The notes: generated from the sequence alone by a model not told the origin. 5,454 bases of DNA from Sedimenticola sp. (GCA_030590525.1 JAUUYI010000169.1:1-5454); one strand, 5' to 3'; positions 1 through 5,454 are shown, counted from the first letter of the stretch. Translations and numbers: made by a program.

Positions 1-1544
1 AGATACTCACCGCCTACGTCAACGAGATATACCTGGGACAGGATGGTGGCCGTGCCATCCACGGTTTCGGACTCGCCAGCCAGTTTTACTTCAACCGGCC
101 GTTGCAGGAGCTGGACCTGCCCCGGCTGGCACTGCTGGTGGGCATGGTGCGTGGTCCCTCCTACTACAACCCCCGGCGCAATCCGGAACGGGCCAGAAAA
201 AGGCGTGATCTGGTACTGTCGCTGATGGAGCAGCAAGGGGCGATAACCCCTGCCCAGCGGAAGAGCGCGGTGGCCGCGAGCCTGGGCGTCACCCGCCGCG
301 GTAGCGTGGGCAGCCGCAATCATCCCGCCTTCATCGAGCTGGTGCGACGCCAGTTACGCCGGGACTATCGGGACAAGGATCTCACCTCGGAGGGATTGCG
401 GATCTTTACCACCCTGGATCCCTGGGTCCAGCAGCAGGCGGAGACGGCCCTTGCCAGTCAGCTGAAAAAACTGGAGAAACGTCATCGTCTGCCGGCCGGG
501 AAGCTGGAGGGGGCAGCGGTGGTGGCGGATTCCACCAGTGGCGAACTGCTGGCACTGGTGGGCGGTCGCAAGCCGGGGTACGCCGGCTTCAACCGGGCGC
601 TGGATGCGATCCGCCCCGTCGGCTCACTGATCAAGCCGGTGGTCTACCTGGCCGCGTTGATGGAGCCGAAGCGCTACACGCTGACTACCCGGCTGAAGGA
701 TCAGCGAATACGTATCCGCGGGCCGGGTGGCACGGTGTGGGCCCCGCGGAACTATGATCGGAAACCCCATGGCCGGGTGCCATTGCACCAGGCATTGGCT
801 CACTCCTATAATCTGGCTACGGTCCAGCTGGGGATGGATCTGGGTCTGGAGCGGACACTGGAGTTGCTTCGGGCACTGGGTGTGCAGCGGCCGATCGACC
901 CGGTCCCCTCCCTGCTGCTGGGGGCTGCTGCCCTCAGTCCCCTGGAGGTGACGCAGCTCTATCAGAGCTTTGCCAGCGGTGGTTTCTACTCCCCGTTGCG
1001 TGCCATCCAGGAGGTGCAGGCCGGGGATGGAAGGCCCCTGCGACGCTATCCGCTGACGGTACACCAGGCAGTGCCCCCCGGGCCGGTCTACCTGCTGAAC
1101 CACAGCCTGCAGGCGGTGGTCAGCAGTGGCACCGGGCGTGGTCTCAGCGACTTTCTTCCGGCAAAGCTCGGGCTGGCTGGAAAGACCGGCACCACCGACG
1201 ATCTGAGAGATAGCTGGTTTGCCGGCTTCAGTGGAGACCGGGTTGCGGTGGTATGGGTCGGCCGGGATGACAACCAGCCCGCCGGACTGACCGGCAGCCA
1301 GGGTGCGTTGAGAGTCTGGGGTGAGATGATGAAGCAGCTGCGGCCCGCCCCCCTGGGGCTGATAAGGCCTGACACGGTGGAGGAGGTGTGGATCGATCCA
1401 GCGAACGGTCTGCGGGCGGACAAGGGCTGCAAGGGCGCCGATCGGTATCCCTTCATGCGGGGCTCGGCACCGCTGAAGCGCTCCCCTTGTGCCACTGTAC
1501 CCGAAGAGAATATCCTGGATCGGGTGAAGCGATTTTTTCAGTGA
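1..1544 (+). CDS. mrcB: Penicillin-binding protein 1B (class A PBP, transglycosylase/transpeptidase), 5' end outside window
   Basis: This bifunctional peptidoglycan synthase polymerises lipid II and cross-links stem peptides from the periplasmic face of the inner membrane. The first whole codon is at 3, and 513 residues are present. Residues 1-50 are the end of the GT51 glycosyltransferase domain (NEIYLG at 7-12, then the ALLVGMVRGPSYYNP stretch typical of PBP1b). The transpeptidase domain shows all three penicillin-binding motifs: SLIK with the acylated Ser at residue 208 (codon 624-626), SYN at 268-270, and KTG at 394-396 (codons 1182-1190) followed by TTDD. The C-terminal tail has two cysteines about 20 residues apart, as in E. 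coli PBP1b, and ends in a basic amphipathic stretch (ILDRVKRFFQ). The missing 5' part would encode the cytoplasmic tail, the membrane anchor, the UB2H domain and most of GT51. The gene overlaps the lipoprotein gene downstream by GTGA. PBP1b is favoured over PBP1a by the compact transpeptidase domain and the partner gene. Confidence 0.96.
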   Translation, partial: ILTAYVNEIYLGQDGGRAIHGFGLASQFYFNRPLQELDLPRLALLVGMVRGPSYYNPRRNPERARKRRDLVLSLMEQQGAITPAQRKSAVAASLGVTRRGSVGSRNHPAFIELVRRQLRRDYRDKDLTSEGLRIFTTLDPWVQQQAETALASQLKKLEKRHRLPAGKLEGAAVVADSTSGELLALVGGRKPGYAGFNRALDAIRPVGSLIKPVVYLAALMEPKRYTLTTRLKDQRIRIRGPGGTVWAPRNYDRKPHGRVPLHQALAHSYNLATVQLGMDLGLERTLELLRALGVQRPIDPVPSLLLGAAALSPLEVTQLYQSFASGGFYSPLRAIQEVQAGDGRPLRRYPLTVHQAVPPGPVYLLNHSLQAVVSSGTGRGLSDFLPAKLGLAGKTGTTDDLRDSWFAGFSGDRVAVVWVGRDDNQPAGLTGSQGALRVWGEMMKQLRPAPLGLIRPDTVEEVWIDPANGLRADKGCKGADRYPFMRGSAPLKRSPCATVPEENILDRVKRFFQ

Positions 1545-2026
1545 CTAGGGTGGATTTGATCAGACAATTCAACATCTCGATTCTGCTGGTGGCTCTGCTG
1601 GCCGGGTGCAGCACCGCGACCCGCGTAGCAGGGCCCGACCACCCATCGGCTGCCCGGGTGCCTGCCTATGATCCCTCGACCCGGGTGGCAGTGAGGCCGA
1701 AATACGATCAGGCAGTGACCGCACTACTGAAGCTGTCCCGGCGGCAGGAAGCGGCGGGGGAGTTGACAGCAGCAGCGGGGACCCTGGAACGTGCTCTGCG
1801 GATCGAGCCCCGCAACGCCCGCCTCTGGAACCGTCTGGCGGCCTTCCGATACCGGCAGTCCCGCTATGCTATGGCGCGGGAACTGGCAGCCAGATCCAAC
1901 AGCCTGGCGGGCAGGGACCAGGAGCTGAAACGGGTGAACTGGCGCTTGATCGCCGGTGCCCTGCGGGCCCAGGGTGACGAAGCGGGCGCACGGGAGGCGG
2001 AGCGCAGGGTGCAAATGAGTTACTGA
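1541..2026 (+). CDS. lpoP: TPR lipoprotein, probable PBP1b activator LpoP
   Basis: This is a small outer-membrane lipoprotein of 161 residues. A short basic N-region (R3, R8) is followed by the hydrophobic stretch ISILLVALLA and a lipobox LAGC with the lipidated Cys at residue 23 (codon 1607-1609). A Pro/Ala-rich linker of about 35 residues follows. Two TPR-like helical hairpins then lie at about residues 55-125 (AAGTLERALRIEPRNARLWNRLA, then a YRQSRYAMARELA helix), with a final helix EAGAREAERRV. In Pseudomonas aeruginosa, LpoP is a TPR lipoprotein encoded directly after PBP1b that activates that synthase. The order, lipobox and fold type here match. The GTG at 1541 overlaps the mrcB stop (GTGA), suggesting translational coupling. 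GTG at 1550 and TTG at 1556 are possible alternatives, and no strong Shine-Dalgarno decides between them. The activator role is inferred from context and fold, not from a conserved catalytic motif. Confidence 0.85.
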   Translation: MTRVDLIRQFNISILLVALLAGCSTATRVAGPDHPSAARVPAYDPSTRVAVRPKYDQAVTALLKLSRRQEAAGELTAAAGTLERALRIEPRNARLWNRLAAFRYRQSRYAMARELAARSNSLAGRDQELKRVNWRLIAGALRAQGDEAGAREAERRVQMSY

Positions 2027-2049
2027 GGCCTGGCGAAAAGGACAACGCT

Positions 2050-2203
2050 TTTATTTTAATCCCCCTCACCCTGTCCCTCTCCCTGTGGGAGAGGGGACCC
2101 TTCGTTTGAGGGTGGGGGGGTGATTTTGGCTCAGCACCCTGAGGCCAGCTCCGATCCAGCTCCCTCTCCGGGAGAGGGTTGGGGTGAGGGGGTCAAAATT
2201 AAA
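2050..2203. repeat. REPIN-like element: two inverted GGGAGAGGG hairpin repeats
   Basis: Two arms of 33 bases (2050-2082 and 2171-2203) are inverted repeats, matching at 26 of 33 positions by hand alignment. Each arm holds CCCCCTCACCC-nnn-CCCTCTCC and an A/T-rich outer end. Each arm also carries its own short hairpin: CCCTCTCCC / GGGAGAGGG with a 3-base loop at 2075-2095, and CCCTCTCC / GGAGAGGG with a 1-base loop at 2162-2178. The space between them (2098-2160) shows no gene. Paired, inverted hairpin repeats are the layout of REPINs, which are usually mobilised by RAYT transposases. No RAYT gene is in the window. The element starts 23 bases after lpoP and could stabilise the 3' end of that transcript. 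No U-run follows the stems, so it is not called a terminator. Confidence 0.8.
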
Positions 2204-2488
2204 GAGATTTTCCCAGGTCCTGTTTTTCCTCGGTCCTAGGTCCTGTTTTTTTTGGGGTGAGGGGATCAAATAAAGAGGTTTTCCCAGGCCCTGTTTTTCC
2301 TCGTCCCTAGGAGCCTGTCGGACTTAGGTGATCGTAGCGAGGGGAAGCCATTTTGAGTCCATTTTTTCGGTCATTTAAGGCGAATAGTTATTCATATTTA
2401 ACGAAAATGAGCGGAAAAATGGGCCAAAAGGGCTTTTCCGCAGTAGATTTATCCTAAGTCCGACAGGCTCCTAGGCCCTGCTTTTTTT
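2181..2488. repeat. Tandem direct repeat of about 72 bp, second unit interrupted by a MITE
   Basis: Unit 1 is 2181-2253 (73 bases). Unit 2 is 2254-2488 and becomes 71 bases once the 160-bp insertion and one CTAG are removed. Both start with GGGGTGAGGGG(G/A)TCAAA, continue TAAAGAG-TTTTCCCAGG, then CCTGTTTTTCCTCG, CCTAGG and CCTG(T/C)TTTTTTT. A third unit starts at 2489 (GGGGTGAGATGG) but soon diverges. The unit start is the same sequence as the outer end of the REPIN-like right arm, so the duplication includes that terminus. Within a unit, AGGTCCTGTTTTT occurs twice. Read on the minus strand it has a heptamer-like rhythm (GGACCTA, GGACCGA). No coding signal is seen. Confidence 0.8.
2311..2470. 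mobile_element. 160-bp palindromic MITE with CTAG target-site duplication
   Basis: The element has perfect terminal inverted repeats of 18 bases, beginning GAGCCTGTCGGACTTAGG at 2311 and ending in the complement at 2470. It is flanked by CTAG at 2307-2310 and 2471-2474. Most of the interior is also self-complementary: CCATTTTTTCGGTCATTT on the left pairs imperfectly with AATGAGCGGAAAAATGG on the right, so the whole element can fold into one long hairpin centred near 2390. It has no coding capacity and must be moved in trans. A 4-base YTAR-type duplication and GAGCC- ends resemble IS5-superfamily elements, but the family assignment is tentative. Repeat unit 1 next to it supplies the unoccupied version of the site (single CCTAGG at 2235-2240). 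Confidence 0.88.
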
Positions 2489-2535
2489 GGGGTGAGATGG
2501 TCTATTACCTGCACCATCGGTGGTGAGTTTAGGAT

Positions 2536-2697
2536 ACAATTCCGTAATTTCTCAATAATCCTGGGCAAACGGGTAGGGTGGATCAAGGAGCGTAGCGACG
2601 GATCCACCAACACTCCGTAGCTGGTGGATCCGCTCCGCTTGATCCACCCTACCTTTATAGATTCTTGTCTGGGCCTATTGAGAAGTCACACAATTCC
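2536..2697 (+). mobile_element. MITE, GGGTGGAT-type palindromic element, copy 1, with 8-bp target duplications
   Basis: The element proper is 2544-2689 (146 bp), flanked by the 8-base direct repeat ACAATTCC at 2536-2543 and 2690-2697. Its ends are inverted repeats, GTAATTTCTCAATA on the left and GTGACTTCTCAATA read inward from the right (12 of 14 identical). Subterminal inverted repeats GGGTAGGGTGGATCAAG and CTTGATCCACCCTACC enclose a GGATCCACC / GGTGGATCC hairpin (2600-2608, 2623-2631). It encodes no protein. It lies between a possible ancestral promoter region and the small gene at 2729. The 8-base duplication with GTAA-like ends would suit IS66-type transposition, though other families also make 8-base duplications. 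Confidence 0.85.
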
Positions 2698-2728
2698 AGT
2701 TCCTCAACCAGCGGAGTGTATCGCCTGC

Positions 2729-3304
2729 GTGAACGTCTACGCCAAGGACAAACTGATAGGTCAGGCACGGCGGCTGGCGGCCGAATACCGGCGTACCATG
2801 GGTAAATCCCTTCCTGGCGTCGGCAATGAGATCGCCCTGCATGATGCGATTCGTCTGCTGGGACTGGAACCGGTAGCCGAAGGTGTGGGCGGCTACGATG
2901 CCACGGACCCGGCTCGGGACGGAAAAAAGATTCAGATCAAGAGCCGCACCATTATCGATGAGGGCAGGACGGGGCAGCGAATCGGCCAGATCAAGGTGGA
3001 GCAGCCCTGGGATTCGGTGCTGCTGGTGCTCATGGATGCGGATTACGAACCCTTTGAGATCCATGAAGCGGAACGGGAAGAGCTGCTCGCCTTCATGAAT
3101 GAATCCAGCAGCGGCCGTGCCCGCCGCGGCGCCCTCTCGCTGGCCCGCTTCAAAATCATCGGGTGCCTGGTCTGGACCCGGGAAGAGGGGGTCGAGCCGG
3201 TGCTCTGGAGCAACCAGGAGCCTGTCCGAGAAAAGGAACCGATAGGTTCCTATTCACGGACAGGCTCCTATGAACCTGACCACACACTGCACCCACACAG
3301 ATGA
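2729..3304 (+). CDS. Small protein with a PD-(D/E)XK nuclease-like core, coupled to yoaA (DUF6998-like)
   Basis: The protein has 191 residues and no signal peptide or membrane segment, so it should be cytoplasmic. A basic helix (KDKLIGQARRLAAEYRR, about 6-22) is followed by GNEIALHDAIRLLGL (32-46), GYDATD (55-60), IQIKSR (68-73) and a strand WDSVLLVLMD (94-103). The order Glu34 - Asp57 - Gln69-x-Lys71 resembles the restriction-endonuclease-like core, with Gln in place of the usual Asp/Glu before x-Lys. I recall similar uncharacterised proteins labelled DUF6998, and the function is unknown. The start is GTG 2729, behind GGAG at 2713-2716. The frame is open back to GTG 2624, but that part lies in the MITE and its right-hand duplication. 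In the reconstructed pre-insertion sequence, a TAG (2530-2532) precedes the frame and GTG 2729 is the first ordinary start. Residues 164-181 are encoded by an inserted hairpin. The stop overlaps the yoaA start as ATGA. Confidence 0.8.
   Translation: MNVYAKDKLIGQARRLAAEYRRTMGKSLPGVGNEIALHDAIRLLGLEPVAEGVGGYDATDPARDGKKIQIKSRTIIDEGRTGQRIGQIKVEQPWDSVLLVLMDADYEPFEIHEAEREELLAFMNESSSGRARRGALSLARFKIIGCLVWTREEGVEPVLWSNQEPVREKEPIGSYSRTGSYEPDHTLHPHR
3217..3268. repeat. 52-bp hairpin element inside the 3' end of the small gene
   Basis: A perfect 12-bp outer stem (GGAGCCTGTCCG at 3217-3228 with its complement at 3257-3268), two 5-base internal loops and a 7-bp inner stem (AGGAACC / GGTTCCT) closed by a GATA loop make a symmetric hairpin. 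The ends, GAGCCTGTCCG, nearly match the ends of the 160-bp MITE (GAGCCTGTCGG), suggesting a related or internally deleted element. Flanks CCAG and CTAT do not form a clean duplication. It is read through in frame as EPVREKEPIGSYSRTGSY. No T-run follows the stem, so it is not an intrinsic terminator. Confidence 0.8.
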
Positions 3305-5265
3305 GAGAGATTTCCGAGATACTCGGCCCGGATGGCCTGCTTTCCCGCTGTGTGGAGGGGTTTTCCTACCGCCAGCAGCAGCAGGAGATGGCACAGCGGG
3401 TGGCGGAAGCCCTGGCGCGGAAGGGTGTGCTGATCACCGAGGCCGGGACCGGAACCGGCAAGACCTTTGCTTATCTGGTGCCGGCGTTGCTGTCGGGACG
3501 CAAGGTGATTATCTCCACCGGTACCAGGAACCTGCAGGATCAGCTGTATCACCGTGACCTGCCTTTGGTGAGGGATGCCCTCGCACTGCCCACCCGGCTG
3601 GCCCTGCTGAAAGGGCGATCCAACTATCTCTGTATCCACCGCATGGAAACCGCCTTGCTGGAGGGGCGGCTGGGCAGCCGGGAGATGGTGGACCAGCTGT
3701 TACAAGTGCGGCGCTGGTCGGGGACTACCGGCGCGGGAGACGTGGCCGAGCTGACGAGCATACCTGAGAATGCCCATATCTGGCCGCTGGTCACCTCCAC
3801 CACTGACAATTGCCTGGGGCAGGAGTGTCCCGTCTACGACAAGTGCCATCTGGCGGAGGCCCGGCGACAGGCCCAGGAGGCGGACCTGGTAGTGATCAAT
3901 CACCATCTGCTGTGCGCCGATTTCTCGCTCAGGGAGGAGGGATTCGGGGAGTTGCTGCCCCAGGCGGACTGTTTCATCATCGACGAGGCACATCAGCTGC
4001 CGGAGGTGGCCAGTAATTTTTTCGGCAGCACGGTGAGTGGCCGTCAACTGCTGGAGCTGGCGCGTGATACCGAGACGGAGTATGTGAGGGAGGCAGGGGA
4101 TCTGCAGGAGGTGCCGGAACGGGCCGGCCACCTGAGTAAGGCGGTGCGGGATCTGCGGCTGGTGTTCGGGGTGGAGATCCGGCGCGGCCCCTGGCAGGAG
4201 GTGAGCGGCGACGCGCGCATCGTCACTGCCCTGAATAAGGTGTGTGAGGAGGTGGATGCCCTGGGTTCACTGCTGGAAAGGTTGCAGGGGCGGGGCAAGG
4301 GGCTGGACAGCTGCCTGGCCCGTTGCCGGCAGGTAGCCCAGGAGCTGGGGCTTCTGCTGCAGGACGGGGATGCGGGAGAGGACGGGGTGCAGCAGGAGAT
4401 CCGCTGGTTCGAGACCCAGCGCCAGAGCTTCCGCCTGAACCGCACCCCGCTCGAGGTCTCCGGGATGTTCCAGGCCCGCATGGCAAGTTACCCGGGCAGC
4501 TGGATCTTCACCTCCGCCACCCTGGCGGTAGGGGAGAGTTTTGACCACTTTCAAAGGCAGCTGGGACTGGAGGAAGCAGAGACGGCGCGTTGGGAAAGCC
4601 CCTTTGACTACCCCCGGCAGGCGCTCTGGTTCGTACCCCGGGGGCTGCCCGCCCCCGGCTCACCCGACTATACGGTGGCGGTACTGGAAGTGGCGGTGCC
4701 GGTGCTGGAAGCCAGCCGGGGGCGGGCCTTCCTGCTGTTCACCAGTCATCGCGCGCTACGCCAGGCGGCCGAGCTGCTGGAGGGACGGATCGACTATCCG
4801 ATACTGGTCCAGGGGAGTGCCCCCAAGGGTGAGCTGCTGGAACGGTTCCGACAGCTGGGAAACGCCGTCCTGCTCGCCACGGCCAGCTTCTGGGAGGGGG
4901 TGGATGTGCGCGGTGCGGCACTCTCCTGCGTCATTATCGACAAGCTGCCCTTCGCCTCTCCCGGGGATCCGGTGCTGCAGGCGCGCATCGACGCACTGAG
5001 GAAAAAGGGGGGTAACCCGTTCATGGAGTTCCAGGTGCCCCAGGCCGCTATTGCCTTGAAACAGGGGGCAGGCCGTCTGATCCGGGATGTGACCGACCGC
5101 GGGGTGCTGGTGATGTGCGACCCTCGGCTGCTGAAACGAGGCTACGGGCACCTGTTTCTTGCCAGCATGCCACCCATGGCGCGGACCCGGGAACTGGCAG
5201 ACGTCCAGCGGTTCTTCGACCGCGAACCGGAACTGCCCGATCGTGATGGGTATGATTCTCAATAA
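3301..5265 (+). CDS. yoaA: ATP-dependent DNA helicase YoaA (XPD/DinG family, iron-sulfur type)
   Basis: This is a superfamily 2 helicase of 654 residues; E. coli YoaA has about 636. Walker A is EAGTGTGKT (47-55), with STGTRNLQDQL (72-82) after it. Four cysteines, C111, C171, C176 and C182, fit the Fe-S cluster of the family. DEAH is at 228-231, preceded by VVINHHLL (197-204). The second RecA-like domain has SWIFTSATL (400-408), FTSH (480-483), FWEGVDVRG (530-538), IIDKLPF (545-551) and the arginine-finger motif QGAGRLIRD (588-596). Stretches such as LLKGRSNYLC, WPLVTSTTDNCLG and GFGEL-P-AD match YoaA more closely than DinG. In E. coli, YoaA pairs with the clamp-loader subunit HolC and helps repair stalled or damaged replication forks. 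The ATG overlaps the preceding stop (ATGA) and has no Shine-Dalgarno sequence, so translation is probably coupled. The last three residues (DSQ) and the TAA stop come from a MITE inserted at 5254. Confidence 0.95.
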   Translation: MREISEILGPDGLLSRCVEGFSYRQQQQEMAQRVAEALARKGVLITEAGTGTGKTFAYLVPALLSGRKVIISTGTRNLQDQLYHRDLPLVRDALALPTRLALLKGRSNYLCIHRMETALLEGRLGSREMVDQLLQVRRWSGTTGAGDVAELTSIPENAHIWPLVTSTTDNCLGQECPVYDKCHLAEARRQAQEADLVVINHHLLCADFSLREEGFGELLPQADCFIIDEAHQLPEVASNFFGSTVSGRQLLELARDTETEYVREAGDLQEVPERAGHLSKAVRDLRLVFGVEIRRGPWQEVSGDARIVTALNKVCEEVDALGSLLERLQGRGKGLDSCLARCRQVAQELGLLLQDGDAGEDGVQQEIRWFETQRQSFRLNRTPLEVSGMFQARMASYPGSWIFTSATLAVGESFDHFQRQLGLEEAETARWESPFDYPRQALWFVPRGLPAPGSPDYTVAVLEVAVPVLEASRGRAFLLFTSHRALRQAAELLEGRIDYPILVQGSAPKGELLERFRQLGNAVLLATASFWEGVDVRGAALSCVIIDKLPFASPGDPVLQARIDALRKKGGNPFMEFQVPQAAIALKQGAGRLIRDVTDRGVLVMCDPRLLKRGYGHLFLASMPPMARTRELADVQRFFDREPELPDRDGYDSQ

Positions 5266-5433
5266 GTCCAGGCAAGAATCTAAATGGCAGGGTGGATCAA
5301 GCTTGCAGGGGGGATAAGCGTAGCGCATCCACCATTTATTCTGGACGTTGCGGCATACGTCAGGCCATTGGTGGATGCGGCGCGCCTTATCCACCCTACC
5401 CGTTTGCCCGGGGTTATTGAGTTACATGGGTAT
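5246..5433 (-). mobile_element. MITE, GGGTGGAT-type palindromic element, copy 2 (inverted), with 8-bp target duplications
   Basis: The element proper is 5254-5425 (172 bp), flanked by the direct repeat ATGGGTAT at 5246-5253 and 5426-5433. Its ends are GATTCTCAATA on the left and GTAACTCAATA read inward from the right. It is the same family as the element at 2544-2689 but in the opposite orientation: the GGGCAAACGGGTAGGG end is on the left there and on the right here (complement at about 5394-5409), while the CAAGAATCTA end is at 5273-5283. GGATAAGCG...GCATCCACC (5312-5333) pairs imperfectly with GGTGGATGC...CTTATCC (5370-5392), with a small GACGT/ACGTC hairpin at the tip (5344-5361). It is noncoding except that its first bases supply the end of yoaA. 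Confidence 0.87.
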
Positions 5434-5444
5434 ACAATAAGCGG

Positions 5445-5454
5445 ATGAAGTTAC
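5445..5454 (+). CDS. Possible start of next gene (tsaB-like?), cut off by window end
   Basis: Only ATG AAG TTA C is visible (Met-Lys-Leu). Two points support a real start. In the pre-insertion sequence the yoaA frame ends at TGA 5446-5448, making an ATGA overlap with this ATG, exactly as at the upstream gene junction. In E. coli and other gammaproteobacteria, yoaA neighbours tsaB (tRNA threonylcarbamoyladenosine synthesis), whose product often starts MKL or MRI. Three codons cannot identify a gene, so the name is inference from context. There is no clear ribosome binding site, as expected if translation once relied on coupling. Confidence 0.4.

Noticed and set aside
624..1103. Minus-strand open frame of 159 codons inside mrcB
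   Set aside because: It is antisense to the transpeptidase motifs of PBP1b and shows no recognisable domain.
2061..2097. Intrinsic terminator of the mrcB-lpoP operon
   Set aside because: The stem is strong but is followed by GACCCTTCG rather than a T-run. The T-runs further on (2223-2227, 2245-2253) do not directly follow a stable stem.
2066..2269. Minus-strand open frame of 67 codons in the intergenic region
   Set aside because: It lies wholly across the REPIN-like arms and the first tandem unit. Its composition follows the repeats (SPTGRGTG, LTPTLSRRGS) and it has no ribosome binding site or recognisable domain.
2050..2700. CRISPR array
   Set aside because: The repeats are palindromic elements and one tandem duplication of about 72 bp. 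There is no regular repeat-spacer alternation and no cas gene.
2624..2728. Upstream extension of the small gene from GTG 2624
   Set aside because: Those codons are mostly MITE sequence plus its target duplication, and the pre-insertion frame is closed by TAG at 2530-2532.
3301..5265. Annotation as DinG
   Set aside because: The length (654 residues) and family-specific stretches match YoaA better than the roughly 716-residue E. coli DinG, and the possible tsaB neighbour supports YoaA.
4756..5394. Minus-strand open frame of 212 codons
   Set aside because: It is antisense to the conserved C-terminal helicase domain of yoaA and continues into the MITE. The plus-strand protein has all expected motifs, so this is a shadow of GC-rich codon usage.
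2536..5433. Composite transposon carrying the small gene and yoaA
   Set aside because: Each flanking element has its own separate 8-base target duplication, and both genes look like chromosomal housekeeping-type genes, so two independent insertions explain the data.

Overview
This window comes from a GC-rich gammaproteobacterium. The evidence is a class A PBP1b-type gene followed by an LpoP-type TPR lipoprotein (the Pseudomonas-style arrangement, not the enteric LpoB one), and a YoaA-type helicase. The density of small palindromic elements resembles that of free-living or symbiotic sulfur-oxidising lineages (Chromatiales-like), but that placement is a guess.

Layout: positions 1-1544 hold the 3' part of mrcB/ponB (PBP1b). 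An overlapping lipoprotein gene of the lpoP type (1541-2026) completes a peptidoglycan-synthase/activator pair. Positions 2027-2728 carry no credible gene. They hold a nested set of repeats: a REPIN-like pair of GGGAGAGGG hairpins (2050-2203), a tandem repeat of about 72 bp (2181-2488), a 160-bp palindromic MITE inside the second repeat unit (2311-2470, CTAG duplications), and a second type of MITE (2544-2689, 8-bp duplications). A small gene for a protein with a PD-(D/E)XK-like core (2729-3304) then overlaps yoaA (3301-5265) by ATGA. A second, inverted copy of the latter MITE (5254-5425, again with an 8-bp duplication) sits on the 3' end of yoaA. The last ten bases look like the first codons of the next gene, plausibly tsaB.

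How the parts fit: the first two genes build and control peptidoglycan. The second pair looks like a translationally coupled DNA-repair unit in which a nuclease-like partner precedes an XPD/DinG-family iron-sulfur helicase. Removing the second MITE and one copy of its target duplication restores a yoaA reading frame that ends in TGA, overlapping ATG AAG TTA as another ATGA. The ancestral operon therefore was probably small gene - yoaA - tsaB, tightly coupled, and the MITE has changed the YoaA C-terminus and separated it from its neighbour.

The most interesting content is this record of small-element insertions, each with a reconstructable pre-insertion site: an 18-residue in-frame tail encoded by a hairpin, a stop codon supplied by a MITE, and a MITE that creates a false upstream start for the small gene.
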